A DNA stretch of 64,000 bases from Halostella pelagica (GCA_005954745.1 CP040678.1:1302001-1366000), one strand, 5' to 3'. Positions 27,146 through 36,485 are shown, numbered from the stretch's first letter. Notes: generated by a model from the letters alone, not told the origin. Numbers and translations: made by a program.

Positions 27146-27727
27146 GTGACCGGCCACTCCGTTCCCCTCTCGGGGACGACGCTCGTCACCGGACCCTCGA
27201 ACGTCGGGAAGACGCGCCTGACCGTGCGAGCGCTAGAGCGGTGGCTCGACGCGAACGGCCCCGACGGCGTCGTCGTGTTCGATTTCGCTCCCGTCGTCGA
27301 ACGCGACGGGACGGTTCTGGGCGGCCGCCTCACGCAGTTCACTGACGTTCCAGACGAGGTGTGGTACGGCGTTCTGGCGGCGCACGCCCCGCGGACGGAC
27401 GCCACTGACGAGGACGGGTCGCTTCGTCTCGCCGCCGACAACGCCCGCCGTGCGCGACAGCTCGTGGCTGCGGCCCCGCCCGCCCCGGCCGCTGTGTTCG
27501 TAAACGACGCCACGATCCCGTTCCAGCACGTGGACGGCGACCCACAACTGCTCGCCGACTACTGCGACGGCGCGACAGCCGTTCTCAACGCCTTCGACAG
27601 CGACGAACTGGGCGCGACGGACGCCGTTTCCCGACAGGAGCGGGCGTCGCTCGCGGCGTTTCGGCAGTGGGCCGACCGGGAGTACCGGCTGGACGAGTCG
27701 GACACCTCTCCGTCGAGCGAGCCGTGA
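27146..27727 (+). CDS. P-loop NTPase of unknown role, coupled to the Nramp-like transporter
   Basis: 193 residues from GTG 27146, three bases after the transporter stop. A clear Walker A, TLVTGPSNVGKTRLTV, is at residues 11-26. A possible Walker B-like VVVFDF is near residue 43-48, and AAVFVND near 120. The rest is Ala/Asp-rich. No partner domain identifies its reaction. Close genomic coupling suggests that it assists or gates the transporter, which is inference. Confidence 0.7.
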   Translation: MTGHSVPLSGTTLVTGPSNVGKTRLTVRALERWLDANGPDGVVVFDFAPVVERDGTVLGGRLTQFTDVPDEVWYGVLAAHAPRTDATDEDGSLRLAADNARRARQLVAAAPPAPAAVFVNDATIPFQHVDGDPQLLADYCDGATAVLNAFDSDELGATDAVSRQERASLAAFRQWADREYRLDESDTSPSSEP

Positions 27728-27797
27728 CGGTCCCGTGGCTTCTCCGCCGGGCGGCCACGAAAGGTAAGTGTCATCGCCGTCTAGGCTCACTGTACTG

Positions 27798-27857
27798 ATG
27801 ACGGGCGACTCCGCGCCGGCCGGGCCGGCGCGGCTCGGATCGGAGGGTTCGAGATGA
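27798..27857 (+). CDS. Possible 19-codon leader ORF overlapping the next start
   Basis: ATG 27798 opens 19 codons ending in TGA at 27855-27857, overlapping the ATG at 27854 (ATGA). It encloses the perfect palindrome at 27811-27833. It may be a translational leader or chance; no protein homology is recognised. Confidence 0.25.
   Translation: MTGDSAPAGPARLGSEGSR
27811..27833. repeat. Perfect 23-bp GC palindrome in the leader of the PAS/GAF gene
   Basis: Eleven bases on each side of a central G at 27822 are fully complementary (CCGCGCCGGCC and GGCCGGCGCGG). It lies 21 bases before the ATG of the sensor gene. Confidence 0.7.
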
Positions 27858-29731
27858 CAGACAGCGACGCCGTAGACGAACACGGGATATTAGACCGCAT
27901 CACGGACGCGTTTTTCGCGCTCAACGCCACCTGGCGGTTCGTCTACGTCAACGAGCAGGCAGAGCGGATGCTCGACCGCGACGGCGAGGGGCTTCTCGGC
28001 CGGGTCATCTGGGACATGTTTCCGGAAACGGCACACACGCCGTTTCCCACGCAGTTCCACCACGCCATGGACGAGCAGGTCCCCGTCGCGTTCGAGACGT
28101 TCTACAACCCACTGGAGACGTGGTTCGAGGTCCGTGCGTACCCGTCTGACGACGGCCTGTCGGTGTACCTTCGCGACATCACGGAGCGAAAGCGCCAGGA
28201 GTCCGAGGCCAATCAGCACGCGGCCATCGTCGAGGCCGTCCACGACGGCGTCATTACGGTCGACGACGAAAACGAGATCACCTACGTCAACCGCGCCATC
28301 GAGGCGACGTTCGGCGTCCCCCGAGAGCGACTCGTCGGCAAGAACGTGTCGTCGCTTCCCCGGATCGCGACCATCGACGAAGACAGCGCCGAGGCCGTCG
28401 ACGACGCCCTCGAATCGCTTCACTCCGGTGAATCCCGCGAACGGCGACTCGAAGTGACCTTCGAGATGGCTGACGGTGCAACCCGGGTCGGCGAGATCCG
28501 GATGGTACCCATCCCGGGAGCCAACACGGACAGCGTCACGGGCGTCATCCGAGACGTGTCCGAGCGCCACGAGTACGAACGCGTCGTCACGTCGCTCCAC
28601 GACGTGACGCGGCACCTGTACAAGGCCGAGACGCCGGAGGAGATCTGCGCCGTAACGGTCCACACCGCTTCGGAACTGCTCGGCCTCCCGATAAGCGGCG
28701 TCTGGTTGCTCGACGAGGAGCGCGACTTCCTCGACCCCGTCGCGGCGACGGCCGGCGCTCACGACTTGATCGACGGTCTCCCCCGCTTCAGGCAGAACGA
28801 GGGCCTGATCTGGGACGTGTTCCACAGCGGCGACTCGGCCCTGTACTCAGACCTGAAAGAGGTCGACGGGAAGTACAACCCGGACACCCCGATCCGGAGC
28901 GAACTCATCGTTCCGATCGGTTCGCACGGCATACTGATGACCGGCGCACGGACCGTCGACGCCTTCGACGAACGCGACCGGGAACTGGCCGAGATACTGG
29001 CCGCCTCGACCGAACTCGAACTCGACCGGGCGGAACACGAACGGCTGCTCTCCCAGCGGGAGTCCGCGATCAGCCAGCAGACGGACCGGTTGACCGTCCT
29101 CGAAACCGTTCTCGGAAATCGCGCCGACACCCGGATCGAGGACGCGATGGCGACGCTCGAGGACGCGGACCTCCCAGACGGCGTGCGAGACCAACTGCGG
29201 TCCGACCTCGCCGTCGCCGAACGCCTCGTGGACGACGCTACCGAACTCTCGACGGGGAATGCATCGCTCGGATCGCGCTCGTTCGTCGACGTGTCTGACG
29301 CGGCCGCGGCCGCCGGGGAGAACGTCGTCGAAGACGACAGTATCGCGGTCGACGACCTGTCGCTTACCATCGCGGAGGACGCATCGCTCCGGGCCGACCG
29401 CGACCGTCTGGTCCGACTGTTCGAGACGCTGTTCCGATGGTCCGAAGACGGGACGAAAGCCGAGGGACGGATCGGCCTGTTGGCGGAAGCAGAGGCTCGG
29501 TCGGTCGCTGACGGCGGGTATCCGAGCGGTTTCTACGTCGAGCGGGTCGACGCCACAGCGCCCGACGACGCCTCCGCGTTGACCGACCCTGACGCGGATC
29601 CGGTCGGTCCCGCGATAGCGCGCGAGTTCGCCCACGCTCACGGGTGGAAGTTCGCGGTCGCTCGAACGGACGACGGTACCCCCCGATTCGAGATATCGGA
29701 TATCACGACACTCGAAACAGACGCTGCCTGA
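27854..29731 (+). CDS. PAS-PAS-GAF signalling protein with degenerate kinase-like C-terminus
   Basis: 625 residues, soluble. PAS domain 1 is about 8-115 (ending DITERKRQ), PAS 2 about 125-245 (ending RDVSERHEYERVV), and GAF about 260-400. The C-terminal 200 residues have the layout of a haloarchaeal histidine kinase, with LRADRDRLVRLFETLFRW in place of the N-box and a final AREFAHAHGWKFAV. But no H-box (SHDLRNP) and no G1/G2 glycine boxes remain, so it is probably a catalytically dead, signalling-only relative. It is convergent with the HalX regulator at 29755. Confidence 0.85.
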   Translation: MTDSDAVDEHGILDRITDAFFALNATWRFVYVNEQAERMLDRDGEGLLGRVIWDMFPETAHTPFPTQFHHAMDEQVPVAFETFYNPLETWFEVRAYPSDDGLSVYLRDITERKRQESEANQHAAIVEAVHDGVITVDDENEITYVNRAIEATFGVPRERLVGKNVSSLPRIATIDEDSAEAVDDALESLHSGESRERRLEVTFEMADGATRVGEIRMVPIPGANTDSVTGVIRDVSERHEYERVVTSLHDVTRHLYKAETPEEICAVTVHTASELLGLPISGVWLLDEERDFLDPVAATAGAHDLIDGLPRFRQNEGLIWDVFHSGDSALYSDLKEVDGKYNPDTPIRSELIVPIGSHGILMTGARTVDAFDERDRELAEILAASTELELDRAEHERLLSQRESAISQQTDRLTVLETVLGNRADTRIEDAMATLEDADLPDGVRDQLRSDLAVAERLVDDATELSTGNASLGSRSFVDVSDAAAAAGENVVEDDSIAVDDLSLTIAEDASLRADRDRLVRLFETLFRWSEDGTKAEGRIGLLAEAEARSVADGGYPSGFYVERVDATAPDDASALTDPDADPVGPAIAREFAHAHGWKFAVARTDDGTPRFEISDITTLETDAA

Positions 29732-29754
29732 TCGAAATCGGCTGTCGGCCCGGG

Positions 29755-30363
29755 TTACGGTCGCGAGTGGGAAATGTCGTTACAGATCCGCTCGTACGCG
29801 TCGTGGCTGGAGAGTTCGGCGATCGTATCGTCGATCTGCTCGCGAAGGACCGCCAGCCTGTCCTCTAACCGGGCGTACTCCTCGCTCGCTCGGGTCTCCG
29901 CCTCGCTCTTCTCCGAGTCGAGGATGGCCTTCTTCGACGCCAGCGCGAAGAACTCCTGGATCTGTTCGTCGTAGGTCGACCGCAGTAACAGTTGGTCTAC
30001 GGTTTCGAGCAAGTCGTCCCGAGAGACCGGCTTGACGACGTAGTCGTCGAACCCCATCTCGACGATATCGAAGTCGGGTTCGACGGCCGTCACCATCGCG
30101 ACGCGGCAGTCGAGGTCACGCTCGCGGATGGCGGTCAACACTCTGTCGCCGGAGATACCCGGCATCCGCCTGTCGAGGAGAACGGCGTTTACGTCTTCGT
30201 CCGTGGCATCGAGCGCCTGGCTCCCGTTGTACGCGGTTCGGACGGTACAGTTGTCGCGGAGCCACGACGTGTAGAGGTTCGCTAGGTCGGGCTCGTCCTC
30301 GACGACGAGAACGACCGGCTCCTCAGACCCAGTCACGCCGGGCCCCCTGCCGTGAGACGACAC
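29755..30363 (-). CDS. HalX-domain response regulator
   Basis: 202 residues from GTG 30363; GTG 30336 is an alternative, but the TATA-like site at 30388-30396 lies about 27 bases before 30363 and favours the longer leaderless form. Receiver domain: acidic pair in VVEDEPD, D64 in LLDRRMPG, Thr in MVTAVEPD, Lys in VVKPVSRDD. The HalX part is RSTYDEQIQEFFALASKKAILD plus a coiled coil to the end. Tail-to-tail with the PAS/GAF protein, 23 bases apart. It resembles the regulator at 2574 closely. Confidence 0.9.
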   Translation of the reverse strand: MSSHGRGPGVTGSEEPVVLVVEDEPDLANLYTSWLRDNCTVRTAYNGSQALDATDEDVNAVLLDRRMPGISGDRVLTAIRERDLDCRVAMVTAVEPDFDIVEMGFDDYVVKPVSRDDLLETVDQLLLRSTYDEQIQEFFALASKKAILDSEKSEAETRASEEYARLEDRLAVLREQIDDTIAELSSHDAYERICNDISHSRP

Positions 30364-30741
30364 ATCGTGGTAACGCTGTCGACGGAGCTATTTGAATATG
30401 GTGGCTCCCCCGGAGGAAATCACACGGCTCTGCTCGCAACTGTATTGTTCTCTCGTCGGGAGGGCTCATCACGAGAGCCACCGCCGGTCGTTCACCGCGA
30501 CGAAGAGACGGTCGGCGACGGCCGCTGCCCCAGGCGGTTCCGTGGCCCCAGTGTTGTCCGTCGTCACGACCGTCTTCGGCCATTCTGTCAGGGATACTCC
30601 TGATACCACCTTATCACTTTCCGTGTCGGCGGGACGCGGAGACGACTCGACAGGTGGCCGAGAACCGGTGTCGGTCGAGTCCGAACTGAATGCCGTTGAC
30701 AGGTAGAAAACCGGACGCCGTCGACAACGGGTCCACAGTTC
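30364..30741. other. 378-bp non-coding gap
   Basis: Nothing protein-like is visible in either strand apart from Arg/Ser-rich shadow frames. It holds the promoter of the minus-strand HalX gene at its left end and ends at the palindromic element, copy B. Confidence 0.5.
30388..30396 (-). promoter_or_regulatory. TATA-like box of the HalX gene at 30363
   Basis: On the minus strand the sequence reads TTCAAATA, about 27 bases before the GTG start. Confidence 0.45.
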
Positions 30742-30820
30742 GTACTGTCGGCTGTAACTTCGTAAAGATAATCGGACCCTCGGGGGCCGATATTCTTCAA
30801 GGGATTACAGCCGACAGTAT
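30742..30820. repeat. Palindromic element, copy B (overlaps the stop of purL)
   Basis: TACTGTCGGCTGTAA (30743-30757) is a perfect 15-bp inverted match to 30805-30819, with an inner AATCGG...CCGATATT stem and a GC loop. It matches the copy at 24462 throughout, with small length changes in the loop. On the minus strand it begins at the TGA of purL. Confidence 0.8.
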
Positions 30821-33039
30821 CAGTCCATCTGTTCGGCGATGACAGACCGCAAAGAGGCGATGTCGTCCGCGTCGTACGTCAGGGTCACGTCGTCGACCGC
30901 CAGCGACAGCGTGTCGTCGTCCCGGCCCTCGCCGATCCGATGAACGGAAGCGACGCCGTCGAACGCCTCGCGGACGCGCTCGGGGGCGGTCGACTGGACG
31001 ACGACGCGGCCCGGACGCTCGTGGAACAGCGCGGTAACGGGGTCGGCGGCGTCGGGGAGCGTGGCGTCGAGACCGTTCTCTCCGACCATCTCGGCCAGTG
31101 CGACGGCCAGGCCGCCGTGGCTCACGTCGTGGACGGCGAGCGTCCGGTCGTCGTCGGCCACCGCGGCCAGCGTCTCGACGAACTCACCGGGGGTTTCCGG
31201 TAGTTCGGGGAACTCGTCCGTCCCGCCGAACGTCGCGAGATATTCGGAACCGCCGAGTGGCACGTCCTCGCCTGCGAGCGCCGGGTCGCCAACGACCAAG
31301 AGCGCGCCCTCGGATTCGACGGACTGCGGCGGCGCGTCGTACCCGTCTTTCGTCCCGGTCATCGCCAGAGTCGGCGTCGGCGGGATGGGTCCGCTTGACG
31401 AGTCGTTGTACAGTGAGACGTTCCCGCCGACGACGGGCACGTCGAGCGCCGAGCACATGTCCGCGAGACCGTCGACGATACCCTTGAAGCCGCCGTACAC
31501 GTCGGGTTTCTCGGGGTTCCCACCGTTCAGGCAGTCGACTGCGGCCAGCGGCGTCGCGCCTTTCGCAGCGAGGTTTGTCGCGTTCTCCAGTGCGACAGCG
31601 CGAGCGCCGTCGTACGGCGCAGCGTCGGTCCAGTTCGGATCCGCGCCGGAGGAGAGAGCGAGCCCCTGCTCCGCCTCTCGGATCGCGAGCACGGCGGCGT
31701 CGTCGCCCGGTGGCACGCTCGTTCTAACTCCCACCTCGTGGTCGTACTGGCGGTACACCCACCGTTTGGAGGCCGTGTTCGGACTTCCGACGACTGCGTC
31801 AAACGCCGTGCCCGCGTCGGCGTCCGGGAGGTCGCGTTTCGGTTGGCTCGGCGCTTCGTGCGGCAGGTCGTTCATCGGTGCGCCGTCGTCGAGGAACTCC
31901 GCCGGGGCATCGACGACGGTTTCGCGCCCCTCCGTCTCGCTCCCCTCGAACGTACACGTGTAGTTCCCCTCGGTCACCTCGCCGATGACCGAACAGCCGA
32001 GGTCGTAGCGCTCGGCTATCTCGCTGACGCGGTCGACGTTCTCCGGAGCGACTTCGTAGCACATCCGCTCTTGGGACTCGGCGAGCAGTATCTCCAGAGC
32101 GTTCATGTTCGGTTCGCGCTGGTGGACGCGTTCGAGTTCTATCTCGGCTCCGAGACCGCCTTTGGCGACGAGTTCGCTGGACGCGCCGCCGAGGCCGGCC
32201 GCGCCCAGGTCCCGCGCGGACTCGATCAGTCCCTCGTCGATCAGTTGCTCGTTGGCCTCGATGAGCAACTTCTCAGTGTACGGGTCGCCGACCTGCACCG
32301 CGGGGCGGTCCTCCGTCTCGGCGTCCTCCGAGAGGTCCTCGCTCGCGAAGGAGGCCCCGCCGAGGCCGTCGCGGCCGGTGCCGTTTCCGACGAGGACGAG
32401 TTTGTTGCCCGGGTCCTGGGCCTCCGCGGTCACCATGCGCTCTGCGTCGACCAGACCAACGCAGGCGACGTTGACCAGTGGGTTGCCCTCGTAATCGTCG
32501 TGGAAGGCGACGCTGCCCGCCACGGTCGGAACGCCGATGGAGTTCCCGTAGTCACTGATCCCCTCGACGACGCCGTCGAACAGGTATCGGGAGTGTTCGC
32601 GGTCGATATCGTCGGACTCCGTCGGACTGGCAGTCGAACGCGGTTCGACCAACCCGCCGAAGTACAGCGAGTCGGCCAGCGCGATGGGGTACGCGCCCAT
32701 CGACAGCGTGTCGCGGACGATGCCGCCCACGCCCGTCGCCGCGCCGTCGTACGGGTCGACGTAGGACGGGTGGTTGTGGCTCTCGATGCCCATCGTGATG
32801 TACGTGTCCGAGTACCCCTCCCCGTCGGGGGCAGGGAGCGCAACGACGGCGGCGTCGTCGCCCGGGCCGACGACGACCTGTTCGCCGTCGCTCTCGAACG
32901 CGGATCGGTAGAGCGGTCTGGAGGATCGGTACGCGCAGTGTTCGCTCCAGAGGTTCTCGAACAACGCAGCCTCGACTGGCGTCGCCTCCCGTCCGAGCTC
33001 CTCCTCGACGAGTTCGCGGTCCGAATCGGCGAGACTCAT
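30820..33039 (-). CDS. purL: Phosphoribosylformylglycinamidine synthase subunit PurL
   Basis: 739 residues, the size of small (archaeal/Bacillus-type) PurL. Landmarks: [16 protein letters not shown] near residue 30, the AIR-synthase-like domains with [39 protein letters not shown] (catalytic His in HNHP), [19 protein letters not shown], and a second ATP-fold half with [13 protein letters not shown]. It converts FGAR to FGAM in purine synthesis using ammonia from PurQ; PurS and PurQ are not in this window. A GGAG ribosome site precedes the ATG. Confidence 0.97.
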   Translation of the reverse strand: MSLADSDRELVEEELGREATPVEAALFENLWSEHCAYRSSRPLYRSAFESDGEQVVVGPGDDAAVVALPAPDGEGYSDTYITMGIESHNHPSYVDPYDGAATGVGGIVRDTLSMGAYPIALADSLYFGGLVEPRSTASPTESDDIDREHSRYLFDGVVEGISDYGNSIGVPTVAGSVAFHDDYEGNPLVNVACVGLVDAERMVTAEAQDPGNKLVLVGNGTGRDGLGGASFASEDLSEDAETEDRPAVQVGDPYTEKLLIEANEQLIDEGLIESARDLGAAGLGGASSELVAKGGLGAEIELERVHQREPNMNALEILLAESQERMCYEVAPENVDRVSEIAERYDLGCSVIGEVTEGNYTCTFEGSETEGRETVVDAPAEFLDDGAPMNDLPHEAPSQPKRDLPDADAGTAFDAVVGSPNTASKRWVYRQYDHEVGVRTSVPPGDDAAVLAIREAEQGLALSSGADPNWTDAAPYDGARAVALENATNLAAKGATPLAAVDCLNGGNPEKPDVYGGFKGIVDGLADMCSALDVPVVGGNVSLYNDSSSGPIPPTPTLAMTGTKDGYDAPPQSVESEGALLVVGDPALAGEDVPLGGSEYLATFGGTDEFPELPETPGEFVETLAAVADDDRTLAVHDVSHGGLAVALAEMVGENGLDATLPDAADPVTALFHERPGRVVVQSTAPERVREAFDGVASVHRIGEGRDDDTLSLAVDDVTLTYDADDIASLRSVIAEQMD

Positions 33040-33169
33040 TCACTCTCCTGTTCAAACAGGCCGAATAAGAGGCTTTCTATGTGCACGTTCATGTATAAAA
33101 AACACCTGTCGAACTGGCACTCGGGGGAAGACCGGGGCGTTTTTGCCACCCTCCTACGAATAGCGACTT

Positions 33170-33856
33170 GTGCTGTCGGCCGAACTCCACTGCCACTCGT
33201 CGCTGTCGTACGATGGTCGTGACCCAGTCGAACTCCTCCTCCAGCAGGCGGAGGCAGTGGGTCTCGACGCGCTCGCCGTGACGGACCACGACGAGATAGA
33301 CGCGAGCCTGGCGGCCGCCGAGAAGGCCGAGGAGTACGGGTTAGTCGGCATCCCCGGTATGGAAGTCTCCAGCGCCGCAGGGCATGTACTCGCCCTCGGC
33401 GTCGAGGAGCGAGTCCCGGCGGGGCTGACGTACGACGAGACGCTAAACCGAATCCGGGACCTCGGCGGCATCGCCGTCGTCCCGCACCCGTTTCAGGAGT
33501 CCCGCCACGGCGTGCTGGCGAAGGTTTCGAAGGACGCGCTCGCCCGGGCGGACGCGATCGAAGTGTACAATTCGCGCCTGCTGACCGGCCGCGCCAACCG
33601 ACAAGCGGAGCGGTTCGCCAAGGGGCGCGGGCTCCCGATGACCGCCGGAAGCGACGCCCACATCAGCGAGATGGTCGGACAAGCGGTCACTCGAATCGGC
33701 GCTGAGGAGCGGAGCCTCGACGCCGTCCTCGACGCCGTCCGCGAGGGGCGGACAACCGTCGAGGGAAAGCGCACGCCCTGGCACATTAGCTTCCGCCAGG
33801 CGGCCGGCGGGGCGAAGCGCCGGGTGAAAAGCGGTCTGTTCTCGCTGTTTCGATGA
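33170..33856 (+). CDS. PHP-domain phosphoesterase
   Basis: 228 residues from GTG 33170 (in-frame GTG at the start of MLSAELHCHSSLS). PHP metal motifs: ELHCHSSLSYDG (residues 5-16), AVTDHDEID (near 36-44), GIPGMEVSS, VVPHPFQESRH, and TAGSDAHISE near 165. These bind a trinuclear metal centre to hydrolyse phosphate esters. The gene overlaps the next start by four bases (ATGA), implying translational coupling. Specific substrate unknown. Confidence 0.88.
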   Translation: MLSAELHCHSSLSYDGRDPVELLLQQAEAVGLDALAVTDHDEIDASLAAAEKAEEYGLVGIPGMEVSSAAGHVLALGVEERVPAGLTYDETLNRIRDLGGIAVVPHPFQESRHGVLAKVSKDALARADAIEVYNSRLLTGRANRQAERFAKGRGLPMTAGSDAHISEMVGQAVTRIGAEERSLDAVLDAVREGRTTVEGKRTPWHISFRQAAGGAKRRVKSGLFSLFR

Positions 33857-34938
33857 TTCTCCAAGGAGCATCCCCGGAGACGATACGGCGTGCGATCGAC
33901 GAGACAGATCCGCTTCCGGGCACCCGTGGGTTCGCCGGCACCGTCGACGGGACGCTCGTCCGGGACGTCCTCGGGCGTTATCCGCTGTTCGTCGACGGCG
34001 ACGAGTGGGCGGCGACCCCAAACGAACTTGACGACCCGACTTCCTTCCCGGCGGGACATAGCCGGCCTGCGGACGACGCTGCTGTCCCTGCCCGGCGCGT
34101 CTGGTCGCTCCCCGACCCGGACCCGGTCGACGACGAACGCGTCGCCGTTCGGAACCTGCGGGACGCGATCGGTTCGAGCCTGGCCGCGGTCGACGGGACG
34201 AACGCCGCCGTCGCGTTCTCGGGCGGCGTCGACAGCGCCGTCGTCGCCAGCGAGATCGACGGACCGCTGTACGTCACCGGCTTCCCCGAGAGCCACGACA
34301 TCGCCGCGGCCCGGGAGGCGGCGCGAGCGATGGACGTCGACCTCCGCGTGGTCGAACTGTCGCTCGCCGACGTCGAACGCGCGGTTCCCGAGGTGGCCCG
34401 AGCGACGGGGCGGACGAACGCGATGGACGTGCAGATCGCGCTCCCGCTGTATCTCGTCGCCGAGCGCGCGGCCGCGGACGGCTACGAGCGACTGGCCGTC
34501 GGACAGGGGGCCGACGAACTGTTCGGCGGGTACGCGAAAGTCGCCCGCGCTCCGGACGACCCCCGCGTCGACGCCGACACAGTTCGGGCCGCCCGCCGTG
34601 AAGTTCTCGGGTCGCTCCCCGACCAACTAGAGCGGGACGTACTGGCGTTACGCGGCGCGGGAGTCGAGCCCATCGCGCCGCTACTCGACGACCGCGTGGT
34701 GGCTATCGCCCTGGGACTCGGCGGCGACATGCTCGTCGACGACCGCGGCGAGCGAAAGCGTGCCTTCCGCCTCGCCGCTCGCGAGTTCGTCCCCGACAGC
34801 GTCGCCTTCCGCGAGAAGAAGGCGGTGCAGTACGGGAGCCTGGTCGCCCGCGAACTCGACCGCCTCGCGCGGCAAGCCGGGTTCAAGCGCCGGATGGACG
34901 ACCACGTCTCACAGTACGTCGCTTCGCGGGTCCGGTAA
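33853..34938 (+). CDS. Asparagine-synthase-like protein with reduced glutaminase region
   Basis: 361 residues, much shorter than AsnB (about 550). The ATP-PPi loop is VAFSGGVDSAVVAS (near residues 118-131), and GQGADELFGGY is the typical synthase signature. The first 110 residues hold a remnant of the glutaminase domain (LVRDVLGRYPLFVDGDEW), but there is no catalytic Cys2, as the protein begins MILQGAS. It may use ammonia, or make a different amide or adenylated product. It is coupled to a PHP phosphatase by ATGA overlap. Confidence 0.8.
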   Translation: MILQGASPETIRRAIDETDPLPGTRGFAGTVDGTLVRDVLGRYPLFVDGDEWAATPNELDDPTSFPAGHSRPADDAAVPARRVWSLPDPDPVDDERVAVRNLRDAIGSSLAAVDGTNAAVAFSGGVDSAVVASEIDGPLYVTGFPESHDIAAAREAARAMDVDLRVVELSLADVERAVPEVARATGRTNAMDVQIALPLYLVAERAAADGYERLAVGQGADELFGGYAKVARAPDDPRVDADTVRAARREVLGSLPDQLERDVLALRGAGVEPIAPLLDDRVVAIALGLGGDMLVDDRGERKRAFRLAAREFVPDSVAFREKKAVQYGSLVARELDRLARQAGFKRRMDDHVSQYVASRVR

Positions 34939-35033
34939 CCGCCTTCGTACGGCGAGAGATCCGCCTTCGTTCCACGAGTACCAGCGCGAAACGGATCTGC
35001 TGTTTATATCTCCAGGCGTGCTAGGCCGTACCG

Positions 35034-36473
35034 ATGCGTCGCTCACTCGTGATCGCCGCTATCCTCGTTCTCATAGCGCTGGTTGCGACCGGCGGTCTGT
35101 CGCTGTTCGCGCCGTTTACGACCGAGGACGTGGCTCCCCAGCACGACCTCGAACCGAAACTCGTCCACCCGAACGACAGCGAAAGCGGGTTCTATCCGTA
35201 CCTCAACGCGAATCCGCGGTTCACTCAGCGGAGCCCCGTCAACATCATCGTCCACGGGAACGCCTCTCGGGTCACCCAGTTGATGCAGGAGGACACGCCG
35301 TCACGCTGGAACGAGACCGCGCCAGACGAGCAGGACATCGGCGGACAGACGCTGTTCGACGGCGAAAACGAAACCCTGGAGAACGGGACCGTCATCAACG
35401 AGTCCGTCGCGGCAAACAGGTCAGACATCAACAGGAACTTCGTCAACGAGTCGGAACGGAACCGGTCCGATGGCGTTCCCAACGACTCGGCGGGCGACGC
35501 CGGGGCAGAGAACGGGTCCGAGAACGAATCGTTCATCGACCGGATCGACCCCACGACTGCGTGGGCGCGGACGACCGGCGCGACGAGATGGGCGTACGTC
35601 GACCCCGGTCCGAACGAGAGCGGCAGTTGGGTAACGGAAACGATGCAACTCGACTACGGCGACTACTTCGGCACGCGCGTTCACATCCGGATGTACGAGA
35701 GCCCCAACGAGAGCGAAGAGTGGGTGTTCATGCAGGCCCACAAGGAGCACTTCGACTGGTTCACGCTCCGCCACCGGGTCGACAGTTCCGAACAGGCCCA
35801 GTCCTACGTCGAGCAGGAGTTCATGGGGCAACCGTTCGTCGAGGACGACGGCATCTACCGGATCTACCTCGACAACGGCGGTCCCTCGGACTCCGACGGG
35901 TGGGCAACGGTGATCGAACTCGCCTTCCTGCTCCCGTTTGTCCTCGGCAGAGCGGGGATAGGACGGGCCGCCCGGTCGCCGCTGCAGGAGGCCGAAATTC
36001 AGCGGTTACGTGAGATCCGCGAGCGGATGACCGTTCGGCACCTGCTCCTGCCGCTGATCGTCATCACACTCCTCCTCGGCGTCCGGTTCGGGGGCATCTA
36101 TCTCGAATACAACGCGCCGGAACTCTCGATGTACGCTATCATGGCGCTTCTGTACCCCGTGATGGCCGTCGGCATCCCGGTCGCGACGTATCTGGTCGCG
36201 AGCGGCATCGACCGGCAGTTCGATGCGGCGGTGCTCGCCTCGGCGTCGCTCTCAGTCGGGATCTGGCTCGACTACGGGTACCTAGGAATCGCGACGCTCC
36301 CGATCGACGTCGTCCTCCAGCGGATCGTCGTCATCCTCGCGCTCGGCCTCATCGCCGGCGGGGCGGCCCGGCAGGGCGTCGAGATGGCTCGATCCCGGTG
36401 GAACGAGATGCTCATCGGCGGTATCGCACTGTGGGTCATCGTGCTCGTGGGAACTCTGCTCGGCTATTTCTGA
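35034..36473 (+). CDS. Membrane protein with a sequon-rich extracellular domain
   Basis: 479 residues. TM1 is near 5-27, followed by an extracellular domain to about 295 and then several membrane spans (about 295-315, 340-362, 370-395, 398-415, 420-445, 455-478). The extracellular domain contains 14 N-x-S/T sequons, nine of them in the roughly 60-residue stretch around residues 105-165. That is the target of archaeal AglB glycosylation. No recognisable enzyme motif. The function is unknown; it could be an exposed surface or envelope protein. Confidence 0.6.
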   Translation: MRRSLVIAAILVLIALVATGGLSLFAPFTTEDVAPQHDLEPKLVHPNDSESGFYPYLNANPRFTQRSPVNIIVHGNASRVTQLMQEDTPSRWNETAPDEQDIGGQTLFDGENETLENGTVINESVAANRSDINRNFVNESERNRSDGVPNDSAGDAGAENGSENESFIDRIDPTTAWARTTGATRWAYVDPGPNESGSWVTETMQLDYGDYFGTRVHIRMYESPNESEEWVFMQAHKEHFDWFTLRHRVDSSEQAQSYVEQEFMGQPFVEDDGIYRIYLDNGGPSDSDGWATVIELAFLLPFVLGRAGIGRAARSPLQEAEIQRLREIRERMTVRHLLLPLIVITLLLGVRFGGIYLEYNAPELSMYAIMALLYPVMAVGIPVATYLVASGIDRQFDAAVLASASLSVGIWLDYGYLGIATLPIDVVLQRIVVILALGLIAGGAARQGVEMARSRWNEMLIGGIALWVIVLVGTLLGYF

Positions 36474-36485
36474 CCCCCTCGTCAC

